Origin: Burkholderia sp. Bp8992
Lineage (GTDB): Bacteria > Pseudomonadota > Gammaproteobacteria > Burkholderiales > Burkholderiaceae
NCBI RefSeq assembly: GCF_003853705.1
Contig: NZ_QTQI01000043.1
Location: 1-47,248 of the forward strand
DNA length: 47,248 nt
Direction: 5' to 3'
Position numbers and translations under genes: made by a program. Shown piece after piece: positions 32,232 to 40,771 of the stretch (position 1 is its first letter; the number at the start of each line of letters is the position of its first letter). The notes beneath the pieces are model-generated. The model was not told the origin of the DNA. It saw only the letters and a list, made by a program, of their open reading frames with translations, and made no database searches.

Positions 32232-33725
32232 TCACTGCAACGAAGGCGGCACACCCGCGACGATCGCGGCCGCGATCGCGATGTCGTCCGCCAGCGGCCG
32301 GTCGTCGCGATACGCCGGCACGCGTTCGCGCACGTGGCGCCACAACGCATCGGTAGACGCGGCGCGCCCGGTTTCGTCCCGCTGCAGATCGTACGCCTGC
32401 GCAGCGGCCAACAGCTCGATCGCGAGCACGCGCGTCGTATTCTCGATGATGTCGAGCGCCTTCAGCGCCGCCGGTGTCGCATGACACAGGTGATCCTCCT
32501 GCAGCCCCGACGTGATGCCGCCGTCGAGGCTCGCCGGCGCCGCGAGCCGCTGGTTCTGCGCGACCAGCGCGACCGCCGTGTATTGCGCGATCATGAAACC
32601 CGAGCAGCTTCCGCCCGGCGTCGCGAGAAACGCCGGCAGCCCGCTGACGAGCGGATTCACGAGCCGGTCGAGACGCCGCTCGGCGATCGCCGCGACCTGC
32701 GCCATCGCGGCCGCGAGGCTGTCCATCGCGAGCGCGATGCCCGCACCGACCGCATGCGCCTGCGAATGCACGGCCGGCGCCTCGCGCGTGCCGGCAACGA
32801 TCGGATTGTCGGTGACGGACGCGAGTTCGCGATCGACCACCTCGGCCGTGACGTCGAACACATCGCGCGCCGCGCCGTGCACGTGCGGAATCGTGCGCAG
32901 GCTGAGCGGATCCTGCGTATGCCGGCCGCTCGCCGCAGCCAGCATGCCGCTGTCCGCCAGCATCGCACGCAAACGGCCACCGACCTGCCCGATGCCGGGC
33001 GAAATCCGCAGCGCAAGCGAGGCCGGGTCGAATGCGGCAAGTTGTCCGCCGAGGTTCTCGAAGCTCATCGCCGCGATCCAGTCGGCCCAGTCGAGCAAAC
33101 GTTCCGCACGGGCAAGCGCGAGCGCGGCCAGCCCCGTGACGCATGGGGTGCCGTTGACGAGGCTCAGCCCCTCCTTCGCGCCGAGTACGAGCGGTTCGCG
33201 GCCGATACGGCGCAGCGCCTCGTCGCCGCGCATGCGCTCGCCGCGATAGCGCGCATGACCGTGGCCGATGCAGACGAGCGCGACGTGCGCCATGTGGGTC
33301 AGGTAGCCGACCGAGCCGTGCGCCGGCACTTCGGGCAGGCAATCGTGCTCGAGCAGTGCGACGAGCTGCTCGACGACGTCGACGCGCACGCCCGAATAGC
33401 CATGCGCGTAGTTGTTGATCGCCGCCGCCATGATCGCGCGCGTTTCCGCCGCGCCGAGCGGCACGCCGACGCCCACCGCGTGGCTCATCAGGATGTTGCG
33501 CGAGAGTTCGCTCTGCTGAGCGGGCGACACGATCACGTTGCACAGCGCACCGACGCCCGTATTGACGCCGTATGCGCGAATGCCGCGCGCCACGAGCGCG
33601 TCGACGAGCTCGCGTGCCGCGACGACGCGTTCGCGCGCGTCGCCGGTCAAGCCGAGCGGATCGCCGGCCGCCACGGCCGCGACCTGCCGCCATTCGAGCG
33701 GCGTGGTGGAACGAAACACGGTCAT
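32232..33725 (-). CDS. Histidine/aromatic ammonia-lyase homologue lacking the MIO triad
   Basis: The 497-residue protein is clearly of the HAL/PAL family: YGVNTGVGALCN (Tyr52), GLSLVNGTP (Asn191), QDPLSLR (Gln271, Arg277), TDNPIV (305-310) and QEDH (409-412) stand where HAL has its active-site loops. However, where family members read GSVG-ASG-DLAPLAH, this protein reads GSVGYLTHMAH (137-147): the Ala-Ser-Gly that cyclises to the MIO electrophile is gone. The usual Tyr280 is Leu274 and the usual Phe329 appears as Val. Ordinary MIO-based deamination is therefore not expected. It starts at ATG 33725, seven bases after the ABC ATPase, in a basic-amino-acid uptake operon with a HutC-type regulator. 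Possible roles are a new reaction on an imported amino acid, ligand sensing, or a dead copy. Confidence 0.85.
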   Translation of the reverse strand: MTVFRSTTPLEWRQVAAVAAGDPLGLTGDARERVVAARELVDALVARGIRAYGVNTGVGALCNVIVSPAQQSELSRNILMSHAVGVGVPLGAAETRAIMAAAINNYAHGYSGVRVDVVEQLVALLEHDCLPEVPAHGSVGYLTHMAHVALVCIGHGHARYRGERMRGDEALRRIGREPLVLGAKEGLSLVNGTPCVTGLAALALARAERLLDWADWIAAMSFENLGGQLAAFDPASLALRISPGIGQVGGRLRAMLADSGMLAAASGRHTQDPLSLRTIPHVHGAARDVFDVTAEVVDRELASVTDNPIVAGTREAPAVHSQAHAVGAGIALAMDSLAAAMAQVAAIAERRLDRLVNPLVSGLPAFLATPGGSCSGFMIAQYTAVALVAQNQRLAAPASLDGGITSGLQEDHLCHATPAALKALDIIENTTRVLAIELLAAAQAYDLQRDETGRAASTDALWRHVRERVPAYRDDRPLADDIAIAAAIVAGVPPSLQ

Positions 33726-33732
33726 GGCAGCC

Positions 33733-34524
33733 TCAGTTCGCGGTGCGGTCGTGATGGCTCGACACGAACTGCCGGAAGCGTTCCGAGCACTGGCCGCCGA
33801 ACAGCGCATCGGGTGCGCCGTCCGCATCGACTTCGCCCTGATGCAGGAACATCACACGATTCGACACATGGCGCGCGAAGCCCATTTCATGCGTGACGAC
33901 CAGCATCGTGCGGCCCTCCTCCGCGAGCGAGCGCATCACGCGCAGCACTTCGCCGACCAGCTCGGGGTCGAGCGCCGACGTCGGTTCGTCGAACAGCATC
34001 ACCTTCGGATGCATCGCGAGCGCGCGGGCAATCGCGACGCGCTGCTGCTGGCCGCCCGACAGGTGCGCGGGATAGTAGCCGCGCTTGTCGGCAAGCCCGA
34101 CGCGCGCGAGCAGCGCCTCGGCTTCCTCCACCGCTTCCGCCCGGCTGCGCTTCTGCACCCGCAGCGGCCCTTCGACGAGGTTGTCGAGCACCGTCATGTG
34201 GGACCACAGGTTGAAGTTCTGGAACACCATCCCGAGCTGGGAGCGAATCCGGTCGACCTGGCGCCGGTCGCTCGGGTGCAGCTTGCCGTCGCGCGCGCGC
34301 TTCATCGCCAGTTCCTCGCCCGCGAGCGCGACGGAACCGTCGTCGGGCGTCTCGAGCAGGTTCAGGCAGCGCAGGAACGTGCTCTTGCCCGATCCGCTCG
34401 CGCCGAGGATCGAGATCACGTCGCCCTCGTGCGCGTCGAGCGAAATGCCCTTCAGCACATGATGATCGCCGAACGACTTGTGGATGTTCTTGACCGACAG
34501 TGCGACGGGAGCAGCGGTGTTCAT
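33733..34524 (-). CDS. Basic amino-acid ABC transporter ATP-binding protein (HisP type)
   Basis: The 263-residue ATPase has Walker A GASGSGKS, Q-loop VFQNFNLWSHMTVLDN, signature LSGGQQQRVAIARAL and Walker B VMLFDEPTSALDPELV. The insertion carrying ARDGKLHPSDRRQ and the FRQFVSS C-terminus are typical of HisP/OccP relatives that serve histidine, arginine or opine uptake. ATG 34524 starts 27 bases after the upstream permease. The HAL-like gene follows seven bases after its stop. Confidence 0.92.
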   Translation of the reverse strand: MNTAAPVALSVKNIHKSFGDHHVLKGISLDAHEGDVISILGASGSGKSTFLRCLNLLETPDDGSVALAGEELAMKRARDGKLHPSDRRQVDRIRSQLGMVFQNFNLWSHMTVLDNLVEGPLRVQKRSRAEAVEEAEALLARVGLADKRGYYPAHLSGGQQQRVAIARALAMHPKVMLFDEPTSALDPELVGEVLRVMRSLAEEGRTMLVVTHEMGFARHVSNRVMFLHQGEVDADGAPDALFGGQCSERFRQFVSSHHDRTAN

Positions 34525-34551
34525 CGGTTTCTCCAGGAAAGATTGGCGCGC

Positions 34552-35298
34552 TCAGGAAGCGACGCGGCGGGCATTGCGGGTCGCCGCGGCCGGCGCACCG
34601 GACGGCTTCGGCGCACGCAGGTGCCCCGAGAGCCGCCATTCGAGCGCGCCGAGCAGGCGCACGACGATGAAGTTCAGGCCCAGGTAGATGACGGCCGCGC
34701 AGACGAACACCTCGGTCGTCCGGTAGGTTTGCTGAATGATCTGCTGCGCGACGCCCGTGACCTCCCATACCGTGACGAGGCTCGCCAGCGCGGTCGACTT
34801 GACCAGCAGCACGGCTTCGGTCGAATACGCGGGCAGGCACTGGCGCAATGCGATCGGGCCGATCACGCGCCGCAGCAGCGCGAAACCCGACAAGCCGATC
34901 GAATAGCCGGCCTCGATCTGCCCGACCGGCACGGCCATCAGCCCGCCGCGCAGGATTTCGGCCGTATAGCCGGCCGTGCACAGCGCGAGTGACAGCACCG
35001 CGCAGACGTACGGCTCGCGCAGCAGCGGCCACATGAAGCTCTCGCGAATCACGCCGAACTGGCCGAGCCCGTAATACACGAGGAACATCTGGATCAGCAG
35101 CGGCGAGCCGCGAAATACCAGGATGTAGGCGCGCGCAAAGCGGTTCGGCAGCCAGTTCGGCGACACGCGCATCGTGACGATCACGAGCGACAGCAGGCCG
35201 CCGAGCACGAGCGACGCGAAGAACAGGCCGAGCGTGGTCGGCACCGCCGCGAGCAGCTGGCGCAGCGTGTCGAGGAGAAAAGCGAAATCGATGGACAT
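34552..35298 (-). CDS. Basic amino-acid ABC transporter permease (HisM type)
   Basis: The 248-residue permease has the FRGSPLLIQMFLVYYGLGQFG motif near residue 65, characteristic of HisM/OccM/NocM permeases, and the EAA loop MAVPVGQIEAGYSIGLS. It ends in a basic, alanine-rich tail that may be cytoplasmic. It starts 12 bases after the HisQ-type gene and forms the membrane heterodimer with it. Confidence 0.9.
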   Translation of the reverse strand: MSIDFAFLLDTLRQLLAAVPTTLGLFFASLVLGGLLSLVIVTMRVSPNWLPNRFARAYILVFRGSPLLIQMFLVYYGLGQFGVIRESFMWPLLREPYVCAVLSLALCTAGYTAEILRGGLMAVPVGQIEAGYSIGLSGFALLRRVIGPIALRQCLPAYSTEAVLLVKSTALASLVTVWEVTGVAQQIIQQTYRTTEVFVCAAVIYLGLNFIVVRLLGALEWRLSGHLRAPKPSGAPAAATRNARRVAS

Positions 35299-35310
35299 GC
35301 CCGTTCTCCG

Positions 35311-36033
35311 TCAGTTGCGCGCGAAATTACGGCGGAACGACCGGCCGACGATCGCTTCCGCCCGGTTGAACACGCGGTTCGACAAGCCCGTCATCAGCAG
35401 GTACAGCGCCCCGCCTGCGACGAAGAACACGAAATACTGGTGCGTCGAGTTCGCGGCGATCTGGCTCGTGCGCAGCAGCTCGGCGAGCCCGGTGACCGAG
35501 ATCAGTGCCGAGTCCTTGAGGCTCAGTTGCCACACGTTGCCGATACCGGGCAGCGCGAAACGCAGCACCTGCGGCACCAGGATGCGCCGCAGCACCATGC
35601 TGCGCGGCATGCCGATCGAGCGCGCCGCCTCGAGCTCGCCCTTCGATACCGCGAGCACCGCCGCGCGATACACCTCCGCCTGGTAGGCGCCCGAGATCAT
35701 TCCGACCGCGAGCGCACCGATCACGAACGGCGGCACGCCGATGAAACCTTCCGCGCCGAACCACTGGCCGACGGCCGTGACGAGCGTCGAGCCGCCGAAA
35801 TAGAACAGGTAGATGACGAGCAGTTCGGGCACGCCGCGAAACACGGTCGTATAGAGGTCGCCGAGCAGGCGCGCGCTGCGGTGGCGCGACAGCTTCGCGG
35901 CCGCGATCGCCGCGCCGATCACGGCGCCGACCGCGAGCGCCGCGAGCGTCAACGCGACCGTCATCAGTGCGGCGAGCAGCAGCACACCGCCCCAGCCTTC
36001 GGTTCCGAAGCCGAGCATTTCAAGAATCGCCAT
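35311..36033 (-). CDS. Basic amino-acid ABC transporter permease (HisQ type)
   Basis: The 240-residue permease shows YTTVFRGVPELLVIYLFYFG, the HisQ/OccQ signature, and the EAA loop LAVSKGELEAARSIGMPRS. Five or so hydrophobic segments are visible. It lies 93 bases after the binding-protein gene and 12 bases before the HisM-type gene in the same operon. Confidence 0.9.
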   Translation of the reverse strand: MAILEMLGFGTEGWGGVLLLAALMTVALTLAALAVGAVIGAAIAAAKLSRHRSARLLGDLYTTVFRGVPELLVIYLFYFGGSTLVTAVGQWFGAEGFIGVPPFVIGALAVGMISGAYQAEVYRAAVLAVSKGELEAARSIGMPRSMVLRRILVPQVLRFALPGIGNVWQLSLKDSALISVTGLAELLRTSQIAANSTHQYFVFFVAGGALYLLMTGLSNRVFNRAEAIVGRSFRRNFARN

Positions 36034-36126
36034 GCGTGCCTCCCGGCAAGCGTTGAGTGAATCCGCAGGATGCGTGCCGCCGCGCGTCGTTCGAAGGACC
36101 TGGCGCGGCAGCGGCAGGACGCGCGC

Positions 36127-36987
36127 TTACGGCGTGACGTCGGTCTTGAACCACTTGTCGGCAAGCTTCTTCACGGTGCCGTCCGCGAGCGCCGCGCCGA
36201 TCGCCGTATCGAACTTCGTCTTCAGGTCGGCATCCTGCTTGCGGAACGCGAGCCCTTCGCCCGGCCCCCAGATCGGCCCGCCGAGCTTCGGCCCCGCGAG
36301 CACGATCGATGCGGTGTCCTTCTTCGCGTTGTTCGCCGCGTAGTACGTCACGTCGTCGAACGATGCATCGATGCGCCCGGCGACGAGGTCGAGGTCGCGT
36401 TCGGGCGACGTCTTGTACACGCGAATCGACGCGATGTCCTTGAAGCTGTCGTTGATGAATTTCGTGTAGACGGTGCCCGACTGGATGCCGATCGTCTTGC
36501 CCTTCAGTTGCTTGCGCAGGGCGTCGACGGTGGGTTTGTCTGCATTCGCGTCACCCGTCAGCTTGACGATCGGTGCGCCGGGCGCGGCCTTCGGCAGGAT
36601 CTTCGTATCGGTGACGGCGAACGTCGCCGGCGTTGCCGCATAGGGGCGCGAGAACAGCAGGATCTTTTCGCGATCCGGCGTGATGGAAATCGCATCCATC
36701 AGGATGTCGAACTTGCCGGCCTGCAGGCCCGGAATCATCCCGTCCCAGTCCTGCGCGACCATGTTGCACTGCACCTTGATCCGCTCGCACACATTCGCGA
36801 GCAGCTCCGGCTCGAAACCGCCCAGCTTGCCGCCCGGCAGCGTGAGGTTCCACGGCGCGTAGCCGCCTTCCAGCGCGACCGTCACCGTCTTCCATTCCTT
36901 GGCCTGCACGGGCGCCGCGAGCGTTGCCGCTGCAGTTGCGATGACGCCGATCGTCCTGACTGCCCACTTGATGCGCTTACCGTTCAC
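36127..36987 (-). CDS. Basic amino-acid ABC transporter substrate-binding protein (ArgT/HisJ type)
   Basis: The 286-residue SBP_bac_3 protein has a Sec signal (KRIKWAVRTIGVIATAAATL, cleavage near VQA-KE). The GGYAPWNLTLPGGKLGGFEP and ANVCERIKVQCNMV segments, with a cysteine pair as in ArgT/HisJ/OccT proteins, and WDGMIPGLQAGKFD support lysine/arginine/ornithine/histidine or opine binding. The start is GTG 36987, favoured over ATG 37017 by AAGGAG seven bases upstream. It is the first gene of the operon that ends in the HutC-type regulator; the ligand is probably the substrate or inducer of that system. Confidence 0.88.
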   Translation of the reverse strand: MNGKRIKWAVRTIGVIATAAATLAAPVQAKEWKTVTVALEGGYAPWNLTLPGGKLGGFEPELLANVCERIKVQCNMVAQDWDGMIPGLQAGKFDILMDAISITPDREKILLFSRPYAATPATFAVTDTKILPKAAPGAPIVKLTGDANADKPTVDALRKQLKGKTIGIQSGTVYTKFINDSFKDIASIRVYKTSPERDLDLVAGRIDASFDDVTYYAANNAKKDTASIVLAGPKLGGPIWGPGEGLAFRKQDADLKTKFDTAIGAALADGTVKKLADKWFKTDVTP

Positions 36988-37047
36988 GAGATTTCTCCTT
37001 GCGTTGAAGTTCGCCATCCCTTCGGTTCATCGAGCCGCCTCAGGAAT

Positions 37048-37059
37048 TTGTCTATACAA
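37048..37059. promoter_or_regulatory. Candidate HutC-type operator TTGTCTATACAA
   Basis: TTGT and ACAA arms flank CTAT, resembling the TTGTATATACAA-like operators of the HutC/GntR subfamily. The dyad is 61-72 bases before the ArgT-type gene start, where a repressor would cover the promoter. The regulator is probably the protein at 31427-32182. Confidence 0.5.
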
Positions 37060-37212
37060 GCATGCAAGAAGAAAAACGGCGAGACAAGCAGCGTTCAAAA
37101 AAAACCGGTGAAACGCGGGAAATCCCCTAATTAAAGGCTCCCGGCGTGCGTCGTCATGGGGAATTCAGGCACGCACTTGGTGCAGTCCTGACGATCCAAT
37201 CGCAAGGATGAC

Positions 37213-37224
37213 TAGACAAATTCC
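37213..37224. promoter_or_regulatory. Second HutC-type half-site (inverted GGAATTTGTCTA)
   Basis: TAGACAAATTCC is the exact reverse complement of 37043-37054, which includes the left half of the dyad at 37048-37059. The right arm is degenerate (GTCAT for ACAA). It stands about 234 bases before the AruI-like start and may be a secondary operator or one for the divergent promoter. Confidence 0.35.
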
Positions 37225-37457
37225 GGATTCGATCACCAGCGCTGCGCGAGCCGGCGCGAGAAGCCCCGCATGCCGGACCGGCCTGCATGAAGACCGGCAC
37301 GCTGCGCGCCGCGAATCGATGGCGCCATGAACGGTGCTCATGCGGCGCATGAAAACTTATCGATTGTTGGCACCCCGGATCGACGCCGACAATCCGCTTC
37401 ATGTCCCCTCGCTTGCGGTACGGGCCACTCCCCCTCCCAATCGGCACATCACGATCC

Positions 37458-39152
37458 ATGAACCATCCCCTCGCCGTCTCCTGCATCGCCGAGGCCCGCG
37501 CGGCCACGGCGGCACCGTTCCCTGCCCGCCGCCGCACCTGCGGCGAAGCACTCGTCGACCTCCTCGAACGCCAGGGCGTCGAATGCGTGTTCGGCATTCC
37601 TGGCGTGCATACCGTCGAGCTCTATCGCGGCCTCGCCGCATCGTCGATCCGTCACGTGACGCCGCGCCACGAGCAGGGCGCCGGCTTCATGGCCGACGGC
37701 TACGCACGCGTCACGGGCCGGCCGGGGGTCTGCTTCATCATCACCGGGCCGGGCATGACCAATATCGCGACCGCGATGGCACAGGCCTACGCCGATTCGA
37801 TCCCGATGCTGGTGATCTCGAGCGTCAACGCACGACGCGAGCTCGGCAGCGGCGACGGCCGCCTGCACGAACTGCCGTCGCAGCGCGACGTGTTCGCGGG
37901 ACTCACCGCGTTCTCCCACACGCTGCTCGACGCGGCCGACCTGCCACAGGTCCTCGCGCGCGCCTTCGCAGTGTTCGAGAGCGCGCGGCCGCGGCCCGTG
38001 CACATCGAGATTCCGCTCGACGTGATCGTGATGCCGGCGCCCGCGCTGCCCGCCGCGCCGCTCGCGCTGCCCGCGCGCCCCGCGCCGGATGCGAACGCCC
38101 TCGCGGCGGCCGCCGACCTGCTCGCGCATGCGCGCCGGCCGCTGATCCTCGCCGGCGGCGGTGCGATCCACGCGGCGGCGGAACTGCGCGAGCTCGCCGA
38201 ACGCCTGCACGCGCCCGTCGCGCTGACGATCAACGCCAAGGGCCTGCTGCCGCCCGGCCACCCGTTGCTGATCGGCTCCACCCAGTCGCTGCCGGCCACC
38301 CGCGCGGCGATCCGCGATGCCGACGTGGTGCTCGCCGTCGGCACCGAGCTTGGCGAAACCGATTACGACGTCACGTTCGACGGCGGCTTCGCGATCGACG
38401 GCCGGCTGATCCGCATCGACATCGACGCGCAACAGCTGATGCGCAACGCCCGCGCGGAAATCGCCATCGCCGGCGATTCCCGGCTGGCGCTCGGCGCACT
38501 GTCGACCCGCCTGCACGAGCGGCCCGCGCCCACCCCCGAGACCGGCTGGGGGGCGCTGCGGGTGGCGGCCGTTCGCGCCGCGATCACTTCCGGCCACGAC
38601 GGCCCCGCGCACGCGCAGGCGCGGCTGATCGACACGATCGTCGCGGCGCTGCCCGGCGCGATCATCGCCGGCGATTCGACGAGCCCCGTCTACGTCGGCA
38701 ATTTCACGCACGATGCGCCGGCGCCACGCAGCTGGTTCAACTCGTCGACCGGTTACGGCACGCTCGGCTACGGGCTGCCCGCCGCGATCGGCGCAAAGCT
38801 CGCCGCGCCTGCCCGGCCGGTCGTCTGCCTGATCGGCGACGGCGGCCTGCAGTTCACGCTGCCGGAGCTCGCGAGCGCGGTCGAGGCGCGGCTATCGGTG
38901 ATCGTGATCGTCTGGAACAACCGCGGCTACGGCGAGATCCGCAAATACATGGTCGCGCGCGACATCACGCCGGTCGGCGTCGAGCCCTATACGCCCGATT
39001 TCCAGGCACTCGCACGCGGGTTCGGCTGCGCGGCGCACGCAGCCGCGACGCCCGATGCACTGGCCGAAGCGCTGCGCGAAGCGACAGCACGCACGATTCC
39101 GACCGTGATCGAAATCGACGAGGCAACCTGGTTCGGTCAGGTGCAACGATGA
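37458..39152 (+). CDS. aruI: ThDP-dependent decarboxylase, AruI-like (5-guanidino-2-oxopentanoate decarboxylase)
   Basis: The 564-residue protein belongs to the acetolactate synthase/benzoylformate decarboxylase superfamily. The activating Glu72 is in RHEQGAGFMADGYAR, and the ThDP-Mg motif runs from GDG (460-462) to NN (487-488). Overall it resembles the AruI type (GIPGVHTVELYRGL, then PRHEQGAGFMADGYAR), which decarboxylates 2-ketoarginine to 4-guanidinobutyraldehyde in the arginine transaminase pathway. The ALDH that overlaps its stop fits that next step. The start is ATG 37458; ATG 37401 is also open, and neither has a strong ribosome site. An ordinary acetolactate synthase is less likely without a small subunit gene. 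Confidence 0.75.
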   Translation: MNHPLAVSCIAEARAATAAPFPARRRTCGEALVDLLERQGVECVFGIPGVHTVELYRGLAASSIRHVTPRHEQGAGFMADGYARVTGRPGVCFIITGPGMTNIATAMAQAYADSIPMLVISSVNARRELGSGDGRLHELPSQRDVFAGLTAFSHTLLDAADLPQVLARAFAVFESARPRPVHIEIPLDVIVMPAPALPAAPLALPARPAPDANALAAAADLLAHARRPLILAGGGAIHAAAELRELAERLHAPVALTINAKGLLPPGHPLLIGSTQSLPATRAAIRDADVVLAVGTELGETDYDVTFDGGFAIDGRLIRIDIDAQQLMRNARAEIAIAGDSRLALGALSTRLHERPAPTPETGWGALRVAAVRAAITSGHDGPAHAQARLIDTIVAALPGAIIAGDSTSPVYVGNFTHDAPAPRSWFNSSTGYGTLGYGLPAAIGAKLAAPARPVVCLIGDGGLQFTLPELASAVEARLSVIVIVWNNRGYGEIRKYMVARDITPVGVEPYTPDFQALARGFGCAAHAAATPDALAEALREATARTIPTVIEIDEATWFGQVQR

Positions 39153-40621
39153 GCACGACGCCCGATTTCGCGTTCGATCCGCCGCTGCACACGCGCCACT
39201 TCATCGACGGGACGTGGCGCGCGAGCGTCGGCGGCGCGACGCTGCCCGTCGTCGATCCGTCGACGGAAGCGCACCTCGCCGACGTCAGCGCAGGCGGCAA
39301 GGCAGACGTCGAACACGCCGTGCAAGCCGCGGCGCGCGCGTTTCCCGGCTGGAAACGCACGACCGGCGCCGAACGCGCGGCCCTGCTCCGCGCGATCGCG
39401 CGCGGCGTCGACGCACGCCGCACGCGGCTCGCCACGCTGCAGTCGCTCAACAACGGCAAGCCGTTCGCCGAAGCCGAGATCGACGTCGCGGACGTGATCG
39501 CCACCCTCGACTACTACGCAGGCCTCGCGGACCGTCTCGACACGGACGGCGAAACCGAGGTATCGCTGCCCGGCAGCGACCATCGTGCGTGGATCCGGCG
39601 CGAACCGGCCGGCGTCGCCGCGCTGATCGTGCCGTGGAATTTCCCGATGGTGACCACCGCATGGAAGCTCGCGCCCGCGCTCGCGGCCGGTTGCACCGTC
39701 GTGCTGAAGCCGTCCGAGATCACGCCGCTGCCTGAGCTCGAACTCGCCGCGATCGCCGCCGAGGCGGGCGTGCCGCCCGGCGTGCTGAACGTCGTGACGG
39801 GCACCGGCCACGACGTCGGCGCCCGGCTGTGCGCGCATCCGCTCGTCGCGAAGGTGTCGTTTACCGGCAGCACGGCGGTCGGCGCACAGGTCATGAAGAC
39901 GGCCGCGGACACGATCAAGGGCGTCGGCCTCGAACTCGGCGGCAAGTCGTCGATCGTCGTGTTCGACGACGCCGACCTCGATCACGCGGTCGAACTGATC
40001 GCGGGCGGCGGCCTCTTCAACGCCGGGCAGATGTGTTCGGCGACCTCGCGCGTGCTCGTCGCCGCCCCGCTCGCCGACGAACTCGTCACGCGCCTCGCGC
40101 GGCGGATCGACGCGACCGTCGTCGGCCCGCCGTTCGCGCCCGGCGTACAGATGGGCCCGCTGACGAACCGCGCGCAATACGAACGCGTGAAGCGCCACAT
40201 CGCGCAAGGCCGGGCCGACGGTGCACGGCTCGTCGCGGGCGGCGACGTGCTCGACGGCCCCGGCTACTTCATCCGGCCCGCGCTGTTCGTCGACGTGCCG
40301 ACCGGCAGCCCGCTATGGTCTGAGGAAATCTTCGGCCCGGTGCTGTGCGTGCGCGCGTTCGACACCGAAGACGACGCGATCGCGGCCGCCAACGATACCG
40401 AGTACGGGCTCGTCGCCACCGTCGTCACGCGCGACACGGCCCGCGGCAAGCGAGTCGCCGACGCGCTCGAGGCAGGCGTCGTATGGATCAACACGCCGCA
40501 GCTGATCTATCCGCAAACCTCATGGGGCGGCTACAAGCGCAGCAGCATCGGACGCGAGCTCGGTCCGTTCGGGCTGGCCGCGTTCCAGGAGATCAAGCAG
40601 GTCATGATGCCGGCCCGCTGA
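39149..40621 (+). CDS. Aminoaldehyde/betaine-aldehyde-type dehydrogenase
   Basis: The 490-residue ALDH has Asn164 (VPWNFP), Glu262 (LELGGKS) and nucleophile Cys296 in GQMCSATSR, a motif shared with aminoaldehyde and betaine-aldehyde dehydrogenases. ATG 39149 overlaps the stop of the AruI-like gene by four bases (ATGA), so the two are coupled. It probably oxidises 4-guanidinobutyraldehyde or a similar aminoaldehyde to the acid. It is followed, 150 bases on, by a polyamine-type ABC operon. Confidence 0.88.
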   Translation: MSTTPDFAFDPPLHTRHFIDGTWRASVGGATLPVVDPSTEAHLADVSAGGKADVEHAVQAAARAFPGWKRTTGAERAALLRAIARGVDARRTRLATLQSLNNGKPFAEAEIDVADVIATLDYYAGLADRLDTDGETEVSLPGSDHRAWIRREPAGVAALIVPWNFPMVTTAWKLAPALAAGCTVVLKPSEITPLPELELAAIAAEAGVPPGVLNVVTGTGHDVGARLCAHPLVAKVSFTGSTAVGAQVMKTAADTIKGVGLELGGKSSIVVFDDADLDHAVELIAGGGLFNAGQMCSATSRVLVAAPLADELVTRLARRIDATVVGPPFAPGVQMGPLTNRAQYERVKRHIAQGRADGARLVAGGDVLDGPGYFIRPALFVDVPTGSPLWSEEIFGPVLCVRAFDTEDDAIAAANDTEYGLVATVVTRDTARGKRVADALEAGVVWINTPQLIYPQTSWGGYKRSSIGRELGPFGLAAFQEIKQVMMPAR

Positions 40622-40654
40622 GACCGCCCGGCCCATGCGTTTATGTCATGGCGC

Positions 40655-40664
40655 GCATGCGGAT
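40655..40664. promoter_or_regulatory. Repeated promoter-region word GCATGCGGAT, second copy
   Basis: This is an exact copy of 22706-22715, here 108-117 bases before the polyamine binding-protein gene in a 150-base gap, followed by a related AT-rich stretch with a second near-repeat (GCGGATATTT, GCGGAAATTT). Confidence 0.3.
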
Positions 40665-40771
40665 ATTTCGTTTGTTGCGGAAATTTGACCTCCCTACAGT
40701 TCATCCACACCCCGCGCCGCCGTTCGGCGACCGGCATCGAACCACACGGCATCGTTCATCAGGAGACGGCC

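Larger units (their letters stand above)
36988..37457. other. Divergent control region between the ArgT-type and AruI-type operons
   Basis: These 470 bases have no credible gene. They are AT-richer from 37045 to 37135 and contain a HutC/GntR-like dyad (37048-37059) and an inverted copy of the word GGAATTTGTCTA (37213-37224). Both operons may therefore be controlled by the same regulator. Confidence 0.5.

Noticed and set aside
32232-33725. Calling the HAL homologue a normal hutH
   Set aside because: The Ala-Ser-Gly triad is missing and two further active-site positions are changed, and no other hut catabolic gene is present, so a hutH name would mislead.
37334-40621. 1095-codon reading across the AruI-like and ALDH genes as one protein
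   Set aside because: The first half is the AruI-like gene out of frame. The real ALDH starts at ATG 39149 in an ATGA overlap.
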